Under the pieces are notes generated by a model. The model was not told where the DNA came from. It searched no databases and was given only the letters and a program-made list of their open reading frames with translations. DNA of 64,000 nt, taken from Lamellibrachia columna (taxonomy: Eukaryota; Annelida; Polychaeta; Sabellida; Siboglinidae). Within the stretch, counting starts at the first letter, position 1, and every line of letters starts with the position of its first letter. The position numbers were made by a program, and so were the translations under genes. Shown one piece after another: positions 12,601 through 24,600 of the stretch. The stretch spans positions 3,012,571-3,076,570 of the forward strand of contig OY759263.1 of the NCBI GenBank assembly GCA_963662155.1, written 5' to 3'.

Positions 12601-15600
12601 CTGTTATGTGGGGCTTGGTGGTGTAGTTCTGTAACCCTGTTATGTGGGGCTTGGTGGTGTAGTTCTGTAACCCTGTTATGTGAGGCTTGGTGGTGTAGTT
12701 CTGTAACCCTGTTATGTGGGGCTTGGTGGTGTAGTTCTGTAACCCTGTTATGTGGGGCTTGGTGGTGTAGTTCTGTAGCCCTGTTATGTGAGGCTTGGTG
12801 GTGTAGTTCTGTAACCCTGTTATGTGGGGCTTGGTGGTGTAGTTCTGTAACCCTGTTATGTGAGGCTTGGTGGTGTAGTTCTGTAACCCTGTTATGTGGG
12901 GCTTGGTGGTGTAGTTCTGGAACCCTGTTATGTGGGGCTTGGTGGTGTAGTTCTGTAACCCTGTTATGTGGGGCTTGGTGGTGTAGTTCTGTAACCCTGT
13001 TATGTGGGGCTTGGTGGTGTAGTTCTGGAACCCTGTTATGTGGGGCTTGGTGGTGTAGTTCTGTAACCCTGTTATGTGAGGCTTGGTGGTGTAGTTCTGT
13101 AACCCTGTTATGTGGGGCTTGGTAGTGTAGTTCTGTAACCCTGTTATGTGGGGCTTGGTGGTGTAGTTCTGTAACCCTGTTATGTGAGGCTTGGTGGTGT
13201 AGTTCTGTAACCCTGTTATGTGGGGCTTGGTGGTGTAGTTCTGTAACCCTGTTATGTGAGGCTTGGTGGTGTAATTCTGTAGCCCTGTTATGTGGGGCTT
13301 GGTGGTGTAGTTCTGTAACCCTGTTATGTGAGGCTTGGTGGTGTAGTTCTGTAACCTTGTTATGTGGGGCTTGGTGGTGTAGTTCTGGAACCCTGTTATG
13401 TGGGGCTTGGTGGTGTAGTTCTGTAACCCTGTTATGTGGGGCTTGGTGGTGTAGTTCTGTAACCCTGTTATGTGGGGCTTGGTGGTGTAGTTCTGGAACC
13501 CTGTTATGTGGGGCTTGGTGGTGTAGTTCTGTAACCCTGTTATGTGGGGCTTGGTGGTGTAGTTCTGTAACCCTGTTATGTGAGGCTTGGTGGTGTAGTT
13601 CTGTAACCCTGTTATGTGGGGCTTGGTGGTGTAGTTCTGGAACCCTGTTATGTGGGGCTTGGTGGTGTAGTTCTGTAGCCCTGTTATGTGGGGCTTGGTG
13701 GTGTAGTTCTGGAACCCTGTTATGTGGGGCTTGGTGGTGTAGTTCTGTAACCCTGTTATGTGGGGCTTGGTGGTGTAGTTCTGTAACCCTGTTATGTGGG
13801 GCTTGGTGGTGTAGTTCTGTAGCCCTGTTATGTGAGGCTTGGTGGTGTAGTTCTGTAGCCCTGTTATGTGGGGCTTGGTGGTGTAGTTCTGGAACCCTGT
13901 TATGTGGGGCTTGGTGGTGTAGTTCTGTAGCCCTGTTATGTGGGGCTTGGTGGTGTAGTTCTGTAGCCCTGTTATGTGGGGCTTGGTGGTGTAGTTCTGT
14001 AACCCTGTTATGTGGGGCTTGGTGGTGTAGTTCTGGAACCCTGTTATGTGGGGCTTGGTGGTGTAGTTCTGTAACCCTGTTATGTGGGGCTTGGTGGTGT
14101 AGTTCTGTAGCCCTGTTATGTGGGGCTTGGTGGTGTAGTTCTGTAGCCCTGTTATGTGGGGCTTGGTGGTGTAGTTCTGGAACCCTGTTATGTGGGGCTT
14201 GGTGGTGTAGTTCTGTAACCCTGTTATGTGGGGCTTGGTGGTGTAGTTCTGGAACCCTGTTATGTGGGGCTTGGTGGTGTAGTTTTGTAACCCTGTTATG
14301 TGGGGCTTGGTGGTGTAGTTCAGTAGCCCTGTTATGTGGGGCTTGGTGGTGTAGTTCTGTAGCCCTGTTATGTGGGGCTTGGTGGTGTAGTTCTGTAACC
14401 CTGTTATGTGGGGCTTGGTGGTGTAGTTCTGTAACCCTGTTATGTGGGGCTTGGTGGTGTAGTTCTGGAACCCTGTTATGTGGGGCTTGGTGGTGTAGTT
14501 CTGTAACCCTGTTATGTGGGGCTTGGTGGTGTAGTTCTGTAACCCTGTTATGTGGGGCTTGGTGGTGTAGTTCTGTAGTCCTGTTATGTGGGGCTTGGTG
14601 GTGTAGTTCTGTAACCCTGTTATGTGGGGCTTGGTGGTGTAGTTCTGTAGCCCTGTTATGTGGGGCTTGGTGGTGTAGTTCTGTAGTCCTGTTATGTGGG
14701 GCTTGGTGGTGTAGTTCTGGAACCCTGTTATGTGGGGCTTGGTGGTGTAGTTCTGTAACCCTGTTATGTGGGGCTTGGTGGTGTAGTTCTGTAGTCCTGT
14801 TATGTGGGGCTTGGTGGTGTAGTTCTGGAACCCTGTTATGTGGGGCTTGGTGGTGTAGTTCTGTAACCCTGTTATGTGGGGCTTGGTGGTGTAGTTCTGT
14901 AACCCTGTTATGTGGGGCTTGGTGGTGTAGTTCTGTAGTCCTGTTATGTGGGGCTTGGTGGTGTAGTTCTGTAACCCTGTTATGTGGGGCTTGGTGGTGT
15001 AGTTCTGTAGTCCTGTTATGTGGGGCTTGGTGGTGTAGTTCTGTAGCCCTGTTATGTGGGGCTTGGTGGTGTAGTTCTGTAGCCCTGTTATGTGGGGCTT
15101 GGTGGTGTAGTTCTGTAACCCTGTTATGTGGGGCTTGGTGGTGTAGTTCTGTAACCTTGTTATGTGGGGCTTGGTGGTGTAGTTCTGTAACCCTGTTATG
15201 TGGGGCTTGGTGGTGTAGTTCTGTAACCCTGTTATGTGGGGCTTGGTGGTGTAGTTCTGTAACCCTGTTATGTGGGGCTTGGTGGTGTAGTTCTGTAGCC
15301 CTGTTATGTGGGGCTTGGTGGTGTAGTTCTGTAACCCTGTTATGTGGGGCTTGGTGGTGTAGTTCTGGAACCCTGTTATGTGGGGCTTGGTGGTGTAGTT
15401 CTGTAACCCTGTTATGTGGGGCTTGGTGGTGTAGTTCTGTAACCCTGTTATGTGGGGCTTGGTGGTGTAGTTCTGTAGCCCTGTTATGTGAGGCTTGGTG
15501 GTGTAGTTCTGGAACCGTGTTATGTGAGGCTTGGTGGTGTAGTTCTGTGGCCCTGTTATGTGGGGCTTGGTGGTGTAGTTCTGTAACCCTGTTATGTGGG

Positions 15601-18600
15601 GCTTGGTGGTGTAGTTCTGGAACCGTGTTATGTGAGGCTTGGTGGTGTAGTTCTGTAGCCCTGTTATGTGGGGCTTGGTGGTGTAGTTCTGTAACCCTGT
15701 CATGTGAGGCTTGGTGGTGTAGTTCTGTAGCCCTGTTATGTGGGGCTTGGTAGTGTAGTTCTGTAACCCTGTTATGTGGGGCTTGGTGGTGTAGTTCTGT
15801 AGCCCTGTTATGTGGGGCTTGGTGGTGTAGTTCTGTAACCCTGTTATGTGGGGCTTGGTGGTGTAGTTCTGTAGCCCTGTTATGTGGGGCTTGGTGGTGT
15901 AGTTCTGTAACCCTGTTATGTGGGGCTTGGTGGTGTAGTTCTGTAACCCTGTTATGTGGGGCTTGGTGGTGTAGTTCTGTAACCCTGTTATGTGGGGCTT
16001 GGTGGTGTAGTTCTGTAACCCTGTTATGTGGGGCTTGGTGGTGTAGTTCTGTAACCCTGTTATGTGGGGCTTGGTGGTGTAGTTCTGTAGCCCTGTTATG
16101 TGGGGCTTGGTGGTGTAGTTCTGTAACCCTGTTATGTGGGGCTTGGTGGTGTAGTTCTGTAACCCTGTTATGTGGGGCTTGGTGGTGTAGTTCTGTAGCC
16201 CTGTTATGTGGGGCTTGGTGGTGTAGTTCTGGAACCCTGTTATGTGGGGCTTGGTGGTGTAGTTCTGTAACCCTGTTATGTGGGGCTTGGTGGTGCAGTT
16301 CTGTAACCCTGTTATGTGGGGCTTGGTGGTGCAGTTCTGTAACCCTGTTATGTGGGGCTTGGTGGTGTAGTTCTGTAACCCTGTTATGTGGGGCTTGGTG
16401 GTGTAGTTCTGTAACCCTGTTATGTGGGGCTTGGTGGTGTAGTTCTGTAACCCTGTTATGTGGGGCTTGGTGGTGTAGTTCTGTAGCCCTGTTATGTGGG
16501 GCTTGGTGGTGTAGTTCTGTAACCCTGTTATGTGGGGCTTGGTGGTGTAGTTCTGTAACCCTGTTATGTGGGGCTTGGTGGTGGAGTTCTGTAGCCCTGT
16601 TATGTGGGGCTTGGTGGTGTAGTTCTGTAACCCTGTTATGTGGGGCTTGGTAGTGTAGTTCTGTAACCCTGTTATGTGGGGCTTGGTGGTGTAGTTCTGT
16701 AGCCCTGTTATGTGGGGCTTGGTGGTGTAGTTCTGTGACCCTGTTATGTGGGGCTTGGTGGTGTAGTTCTGTAACCCTGTTATGTGGGGCTTGGTGGTGT
16801 AGTTCTGTGACCCTGTTATGTGGGGCTTGGTGGTGTAGTTCTGTAACCCTGTTATGTGGGGCTTGGTGGTGTAGTTCTGTGACCCTGTTATGTGGGGCTT
16901 GGTGGTGTAGTTCTGTAACCCTGTTATGTGGGGCTTGGTGGTGTAGTTCTGTAACCCTGTTATGTGGGGCTTGGTGGTGTAGTTCTGTAACCCTGTTATG
17001 TGGGGCTTGGTAGTGTAGTTCTGTAACCCTGTTATGTGGGGCTTGGTGGTGTAGTTCTGTAGCCCTGTTATGTGGGGCTTGGTGGTGTAGTTCTGTGACC
17101 CTGTTATGTGGGGCTTGGTGGTGTAGTTCTGTAACCCTGTTATGTGGGGCTTGGTGGTGTAGTTCTGTGACCCTGTTATGTGGGGCTTGGTGGTGTAGTT
17201 CTGTAACCCTGTTATGTGGGGCTTGGTGGTGTAGTTCTGTGACCCTGTTATGTGGGGCTTGGTGGTGTAGTTCTGTAACCCTGTTATGTGGGGCTTGGTG
17301 GTGTAGTTCTGTAACCCTGTTATGTGGGGCTTGGTGGTGTAGTTCTGTGACCCTGTTATGTGGGGCTTGGTAGTGTAGTTCTGTGACCCTGTTATGTGGG
17401 GCTTGGTAGTGTAGTTCTGTAACCCTGTTATGTGGGGCTTGGCGGTGTAGTTCTGTAGCCCTGTTATGTTGGACTTGGTGGTGTAGTTCTGTAACCCTGT
17501 TATGTGGAGCTTGGTGGTGTAGTTCTGTAACCCTGTTATGTGGGGCTTGGTGGTGTTGTTCTGTAGCCCTGTTATGTGGGGCTTGGTGGTGTAGTTCTGT
17601 AACCCTGTTATGTGGGGCTTGGTGGTGTAGTTCTGTAGCCCTGTTATGTGGGGCTTGGTGGTGTAGTTCTGTAACCCTGTTATGTGGGGCTTGGTGGTGT
17701 AGTTCTGTAACCCTGTTATGTTGGACTTGGTGGTGTAGTTCTGTAACCCTGTTATGTGAGGCTTGGTGGTGTAGTTCTGTAACCCTGTTATGTGGGGCTT
17801 GGTAGTGTAGTTCTGTAGCCCTGTTATGTGGGGCTTGGTGGTGTAGTTCTGTAACCCTGTTATGTGGGGCTTGGTGGTGTAGTTCTGTAGTCCTGTTATG
17901 TGGGGCTTGGTGGTGTAGTTCTGTAGTCCTGTTATGTGGGGCTTGGTGGTGTAGTTCTGTAGTCCTGTTATGTGGGGCTTGGTGGTGTAGTTCTGTAACC
18001 CTGTTATGTGGGGCTTGGCTTGGAGCAAGGTGGTCTACAAACATGAGGAAGCGTTCATCCAAGATGTTGAGATTAGGTGTCCTAGTAACCCTGCCGCCAG
18101 CCAGTTCATATGCTCTCAATACACACAGACAGAAGAGATCTGATATCACTGGCCTGTTTTCAGGTGTATCTTATTGTGCCTTCATTGTTGCCTGCAGGGA
18201 AAAGGGAGGACCTTGGAAAGAAGGAGAGTGGGAAACCAAAGGTGAAGTCTCCCGTCCAGAAGCCCTCTCCTGGTGGTCTGTTTGACAACGACCAGGAGGA
18301 TGATGACTTGTTTGCTGCACTTGCTCCAAAGAAGCCGCCTCTAAAACCCTGTAAGTCTTCTCTTCTTTCTTCAGCCAATATCAATGGTCATGACCTTCAG
18401 CTTCTCTCATCTTTTTTCTCCAGCCAATCTCAATGGTCAATACCTTCGTTTTGTCTCATCTGCCTAAACAAGATGCTGAAGTTGTACTCCGCAAGCTGGC
18501 ATTTTAAAATACACCAGCATTTTGCAGTATTCTTAACTGCTTGAATGGATAGATGATCCGGTTTCTTGGTTATTAATATTAAGCATAATTACCTCTCAAG

Positions 18601-21600
18601 AAACTTGATGTTTGTTCTGAATATTTCGACTGCATCTCGCAGTCTTCTTCAGCAGACTGAAGTTACGGATGTGTCACATGATCAATGTCATGTGACACAA
18701 GCTGGAGTAGGACTGGTGGGAGCTCCTGGCCGACGTCTCGGTTCAGCGTAGGTTTCTTTCTGTGGATGTTAATCGCCTCCTTTATTTTTCTCCTGTGCCA
18801 TTTCTCCTCGTGGTCTAGAATATTAACGTCCTTCATAGAGAACTGATGGCCTGTGTTCAGTTTGTGTTCACTTATAGCTGATAGGGGTTGGCGACGAGAT
18901 AGATGTTCTTTGATTCTTGTGCCAAGTGTTCTGGCTGTTTCTCCTATATAGTGTTGGTCACATTCTGGGCATTGTATGTCATATACTACCCCACACTTTG
19001 CTGCCTTTGCTGTTCTGTCTTTTGGGTGTACCAACAGTGACCTCAGGGTGTTGATAGGTTTGTGGTAAATTGGGATGTTATAGGACTTGAAAATCCTTGC
19101 TACTTGTTCTGATAGTTTACTAATGTAGGGCAGACCTATGGCATGTTGTCTTTCAGCACTTTCTTGTTGTGGTCCACATCAAGAAAGTGCTGAAAGCAAA
19201 CGGTTACAAAACTTGGATGTTTAACACCACGCAACCAATGAGAAGGAAGGAGAACACCACCACAGAAACCAGCAGACACCCAAAAGACAGAACAGCAAAG
19301 GCAGCAAAGTGTGGGGTAGTATATGACATACAATGCCCAGAATGTGACCAACACTATATAGGAGAAACAGCCAGAACACTTGGCACAAGAATCAAAGAAC
19401 ATCTATCTTGTCGCCAACCCCTATCAGCTATAAGTGAACACAAACTGAACACAGGCCATCAGTGCTCTATGAAGGACGTTAATATTCTAGACCACGAGGA
19501 GAACTGGCACAGGAGAAAAATAAAGGAGGCGATTAACATCCACAGAAAGAAACCTACACTGAACCGAGATGTCAGCCAGGAGCTCCCACCAGTCCTACTC
19601 CAGCTTGTGTCACATGACATTGGTCATGTGACACATCCGTAACTTCAGTCTGCTGAAGAAGACTGTGAGATGCAGTCGAAATATTCAGAACAAACATCAA
19701 GTTTCTTGAGAGGTAATTATGCTTAATATTCTTAACTGTTAACTTAAAATGGCAGTGATAAAATCTGCATGTTCTGCATCATTCCAGCAGCTGAACCAAC
19801 AACGTCAATTAAATCAAAGTCTGGATTGTTTGCTGATGAGGAAGAAGAAAATGATATGTTTGCTGTGAAAGAACAAAAGATAGCCAGTAGTAAGAGAAAG
19901 GTGAGTGTTCCAGAATGTATCAGTAAAGAACACTAGGGAGATGGATGCAAGGAACAAGTGAATTGCGAAATTCGACATTAGTGCCGTGTGATTATTTCAT
20001 AACATGTTGTAAGGAAAAAAGGAAAAATGAACAGATTCATTCAGAATAGATGAGATTCCATGATCCCCACAGCCAGTTTGTCTTTTACAGCTTCCTGCAG
20101 GAGCTGTATCGATGTTTGGGGGAGCACAGAATCCCCTGGTGGCAGCTATAAAGGCACAGAAATCACCCCGATCCGATACTGACGAGGTAAACTGCTAGAA
20201 ACCTTACATGTGAAAGATAAAAATCAAAATATGAAATGGTTATTTCTAGAAGACCAAATAAACAAATGGCTGTTATTGATACAAAGTCACCAAGTCAGAC
20301 AGCAAACTGTTTATTCAATACCATATGAGTATTAACTATTTTAATGACATAGACTACAGTACTATTACAATAATTCCAGCTTTTACATACTGTGTCTGTG
20401 ATTGACTTGTGCCTCTCGAATCAGGCTGTTCAACCACCATCACTCTCATCAACAGAACTCTCAGCGTCCTTTGACATTTACGTCTATGTCCTGACTTGGA
20501 TCATTATTCTCGACATCAAGGGATATTCAAAGAAGGAGTAATCAGGCTTTTCATGAAATGGAAAGTATGGTGGCACCATTCTAAATTGTTTTAGGAAATC
20601 AATTTGTGAAATATTGTACAGGAGCAGACCTGGTCAGATGAAGGGAACCAGTCGAGTGTGTCCAGTGCAAGTATATCAACAAACTCGGTCACGCGGAACA
20701 GTCAGAGGAAGGACCACAGTCCATCGGCATCAAGCAACAGCTTATTTGCTGAGGAACCTGAAGACTTGTTCTCTGGGTTCCAGGGCAAGCGGGAGAATGT
20801 AGGAAAAAGGTATGTTTCCTTCTCCCTGTCTCTGCCTGTCTGTCCGTCCAGTCTGAGAGACAACCACTAGGTGGCACCACATATATAGAAGTATTTTCAT
20901 CATCCACCAGGTGGCACCACTTTACAGTGTTGGCTCTGAAGTTCATCTGTGCCATCAGCAGAGCCAGCAAACAGTTACACAAAATCAAAGCAAACACTTC
21001 ATTTATTTTACAATTGCACTTAAAATGTTTAAATCATGTTTAAGTGCACCATTTCAGTTACAGTTACAGATGTGCTATTCTGGACCAAAAGTTTACTCAG
21101 TAATTTTTCATTATATGGCGTGTGTTGCTGAATTTGGATATTTTGTATAAAATTTAAAAAAATTTAATATGGATTTGTGTGAGACTATGCGTTTGATAGG
21201 TTTTTCAAGTTAAGTTTGTGATAAGAAAAAATTTTGTAATTACCCAGTAATCAAATCAATTGCAATTATGGCATAATGTCAAAAAAAGAACCAATTACAA
21301 ATACAGCATTTTGTGTGTAATCAATTCTGTAATGTGACCTAATAATCAGTGTCTACATATTAGACATTCATCAAACACATCTGGAAATAGCATCTTCCCA
21401 TCCACAATAAAAGAGTAGAGCTTCCACCAGCTATGTATCAGTTGATTGGTGCATGTCAGTGCACCCAGTGCTTCCACAAGCCATGTGTCAGTTGATTGGT
21501 GCATGTCAGTGCACCCAGTGCTTCCACAAGCCATGTGTCAGTTGATTGGTGCATGTCAGTGCACCCAGTGCTTCCACCAGCCATGTGTCAGTTGATTGGT

Positions 21601-24600
21601 GCATGTCGGTGCACCCAGTGCTTCCACCAGCCATGTGTCAGTTGATTGGTGCATGTCAGTGCACCCAGTGCTTTCACAAGCCATGTGTCAGTTGATTGGT
21701 GCATGTCGGTGCACCCAGTGCTTCCACAAGCCATGTGTCAGTTGATTGGTGCATGTCAGTGCACCCAGTGCTTCCACCAGCCATGTGTCAGTTGATTGGT
21801 GCATGTCGGTGCACCCAGTGCTTTCACAAGCCATGTGTCAGTTGACTGGTGCATGTCAGTGCACCCAGTGCTTCCACCAGTACATGCCATGTGTCAGTTG
21901 ATTGGTGCATGTCGATGCACCCATTGCTTCCACAAGCCATGTGTCAGTTGATTGGTGCATGTCAGTGCACCCAGTGCTTCCACAAGCCATGTGTCAGTTG
22001 ATTGGTGCATATCGGTGCACCCGGTGCTTCCACCAGCCATGTGTCAGTTGATTGGTGCATGTCAGTGCACCCAGTGCTTTCACAAGCCATGTGTCAGTTG
22101 ATTGGTGCATGTCAGTGCACCCAGTGCTTCCACCAGCCATGTGTCAGTTGATTGGTGCATGTCAGTGCACCCAGTGCTTCCACCGGCCATATGTCAGTTG
22201 ATTGGTGCATATTGGTGCACCCACTGCTTCCACAAGCCATGTGTCAGTTGATTGGTGCATGTCGGTGCACCCAGTGCTTCCACAAGCCATGTGTCAGTTG
22301 ATTGGTGCATGTCAGTGCACCCAGTGCTTCCACAAGCCATGTGTCAGTTGATTGGTGCATGTCGGTGCACCCAGTGCTTCCACCAGCCATATGTCAGTTG
22401 ATTGGTGCATGTCAGTGCACCCAGTGCATGTCAGTGCACCCAGTGCTTCCACAAGCCATGTGTCAGTTGATTGGTGCATGTCAGTGCACCCAGTGCTTCC
22501 ACAAGCCATGTGTCAGTTGATTGGTGCATGTCGGTGCACACAGTGCTTCCACAAGCCATGTGTCAGTTGATTGGTGCATGTCAGTGCAACCAGTGCTTCC
22601 ACAAGCAATGTGTCAGTTGATTGGTGCATGTCAGTGCACCCAGTGCTTCCACAAGCTATGTATCAGTTGATTGGTGCATGTCAGTGCACCCAGTGCTTCC
22701 ACAAGCCATGTGTCAGTTGATTGGTGCATGTCAGTGCACCCAGTGGTTCCACCAGCCATGTGTCAGTTGATTGGTGCATGTCAGTGCACCCAGTGCTTTC
22801 ACAAGCCATGTGTCAGTTAACTGGTGCATGTCGGTGCACCCAGTGCTTTCACAAGCCATGTGTCAGTTGATTGGTGCATGTCGGTGCACCCAGTGCTTCC
22901 ACAAGCCATGTGTCAGTTGATTGGTGCATGTCAGTGCACCCAGTGCTTCCACCAGCCATATGTCAGTTGATTGGTGCATGTCAGTGCACCCAGTGCTTCC
23001 ACCAGCCATATGTCAGTTGATTGGTGCATGTCAGTGCACCCAGTGCTTCCACCGGCTTATGTGGTGTGTTTAGAAACTTGCCGAGTGCATTTGTCATTTT
23101 CTGCTACAGCGGTGTTACCAGCGGTGCGGCGCTCACCAGTGGTTCTGGTGGTGCAGGCCTATTCAGCGATGATGAAGACTTATTTGGCTCTTCAAGTAAA
23201 CCTCAGGTAAAGCGCTACATCATCAGTGAGTCCTTGTGCTTTCACATATGCCATTTATTCGTATATTGACATATTTTATGAAAACGTGTTGAACAAATTG
23301 TGATCTTTCCTCCTCTTCAGTGATAATAATGGATGCCATGCTTACGTGTGGCGGTTCATTAACATGAAACAAAAATCATGCTTTTGGGGCTACGCACCTA
23401 AAAGAGTTAATAACAACCAACCATTTGGGGCTACGCACCTAAAAGAGTTAATAACAACCAACCATTTGGGGCTACGCACCTAAAAGAGTTAATAACAACC
23501 AACCATTTGCAACTACAATCAAGAAATCATGCCAGTGGTTTTCTCAGAAAACCTTGTTGGACACATAGTGTCTTTATTTGATGGACCACGCCATCCCCTA
23601 CATCATGGGTGCCTATAGTCTGGGTCCATAGGCCCCAAAAAGTGAATAATGTTGGATGACAAATTTATGTTCTAAATGTATTTACTGCCGTCAACACCAA
23701 CAGTGCTTTGTGTCTGATGTGACGTACAGTGACTGCTCGTCATAACATGATGTGACGTACAGTGACTGCTCGTCATAACATGATGTGACGTATAGTGACT
23801 GCTCGTCATAACATGATGTGACGTACAGTGACTGCTCGTCATAACATGATTTGACATACAGTGACTGCTTGTCATAACATGATGTGACGTATAGTGACTG
23901 CTCTTCATGACATGATGTGACGTATAGTGACTGCTCTTCATAACATGATGTGACATACAGTGACTGCTCATCATAACATGATGTGACGTACAGTGACTGC
24001 TCGTCATAACATGATGTGACGTACAGTGACTGCTCGTAACTTTGGCTAAACATACCAGACAACTAATTGACTTTGATTAAGTCAACATTCCTGTTTACAA
24101 ATGGAGAAGGGTCGCAACTGAAGATTTAAAGCTCTTGGCTGGAATTTCAACATACATATAAACCAACTTGAACATTTGCATTTGTTAACATTACAAGAAT
24201 GGACCCAAGTATGTCTAAAGGATCTAGAGTTTTTAGTTTTTCCAGTATAAATCACTCATTAGGGGTGCCTAGCTCCAATGCCCTCTGAGATGAGATGACT
24301 GTCAATGCTGACGTAGACATTACCTGTATCTAACTCTGGACTGTGTGTCCAGGTGGCAGCACCATCAGCAGTAAGAGCAAGGAAGAGCGGTCTTCTCTTT
24401 GATGCGGAAGATGACGATGACAGTGACTTCCTGTCTGGGTCAGAGGTCAACAGTTCAGCCATGTAATGTCCACTCTTTGATAATAAAAATGTCCCATTCA
24501 TTAATTTAGCAATGGTCATATCAATGAACTTTGTCTGATCAATAATTTTTATCATTAAATCATTCACCGACTACATGAATTCGTCTGACTGAATTCCAAT

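Larger units (their letters stand above)
18528..19738. mobile_element. Inverted pair of Penelope-like retroelement fragments with 12-bp target duplication
   Basis: Two ~570-bp arms in opposite orientation meet near 19165-19190. Outer ends share ttaagcataattacc (18575-18589) and its complement near 19711-19725. The direct repeat tattcttaactg flanks the pair at 18528-18539 and 19727-19738, as expected for a single insertion. Each arm encodes a GIY-YIG nuclease domain (listed separately). Lies in intron 9. Confidence 0.85.

Noticed and set aside
11843..18149. Two minus-strand ORFs over 2000 codons and plus ORFs up to 798 codons
   Set aside because: They are read-throughs of a 36-bp tandem repeat in an intron; several frames are open at once because the unit length is divisible by three.
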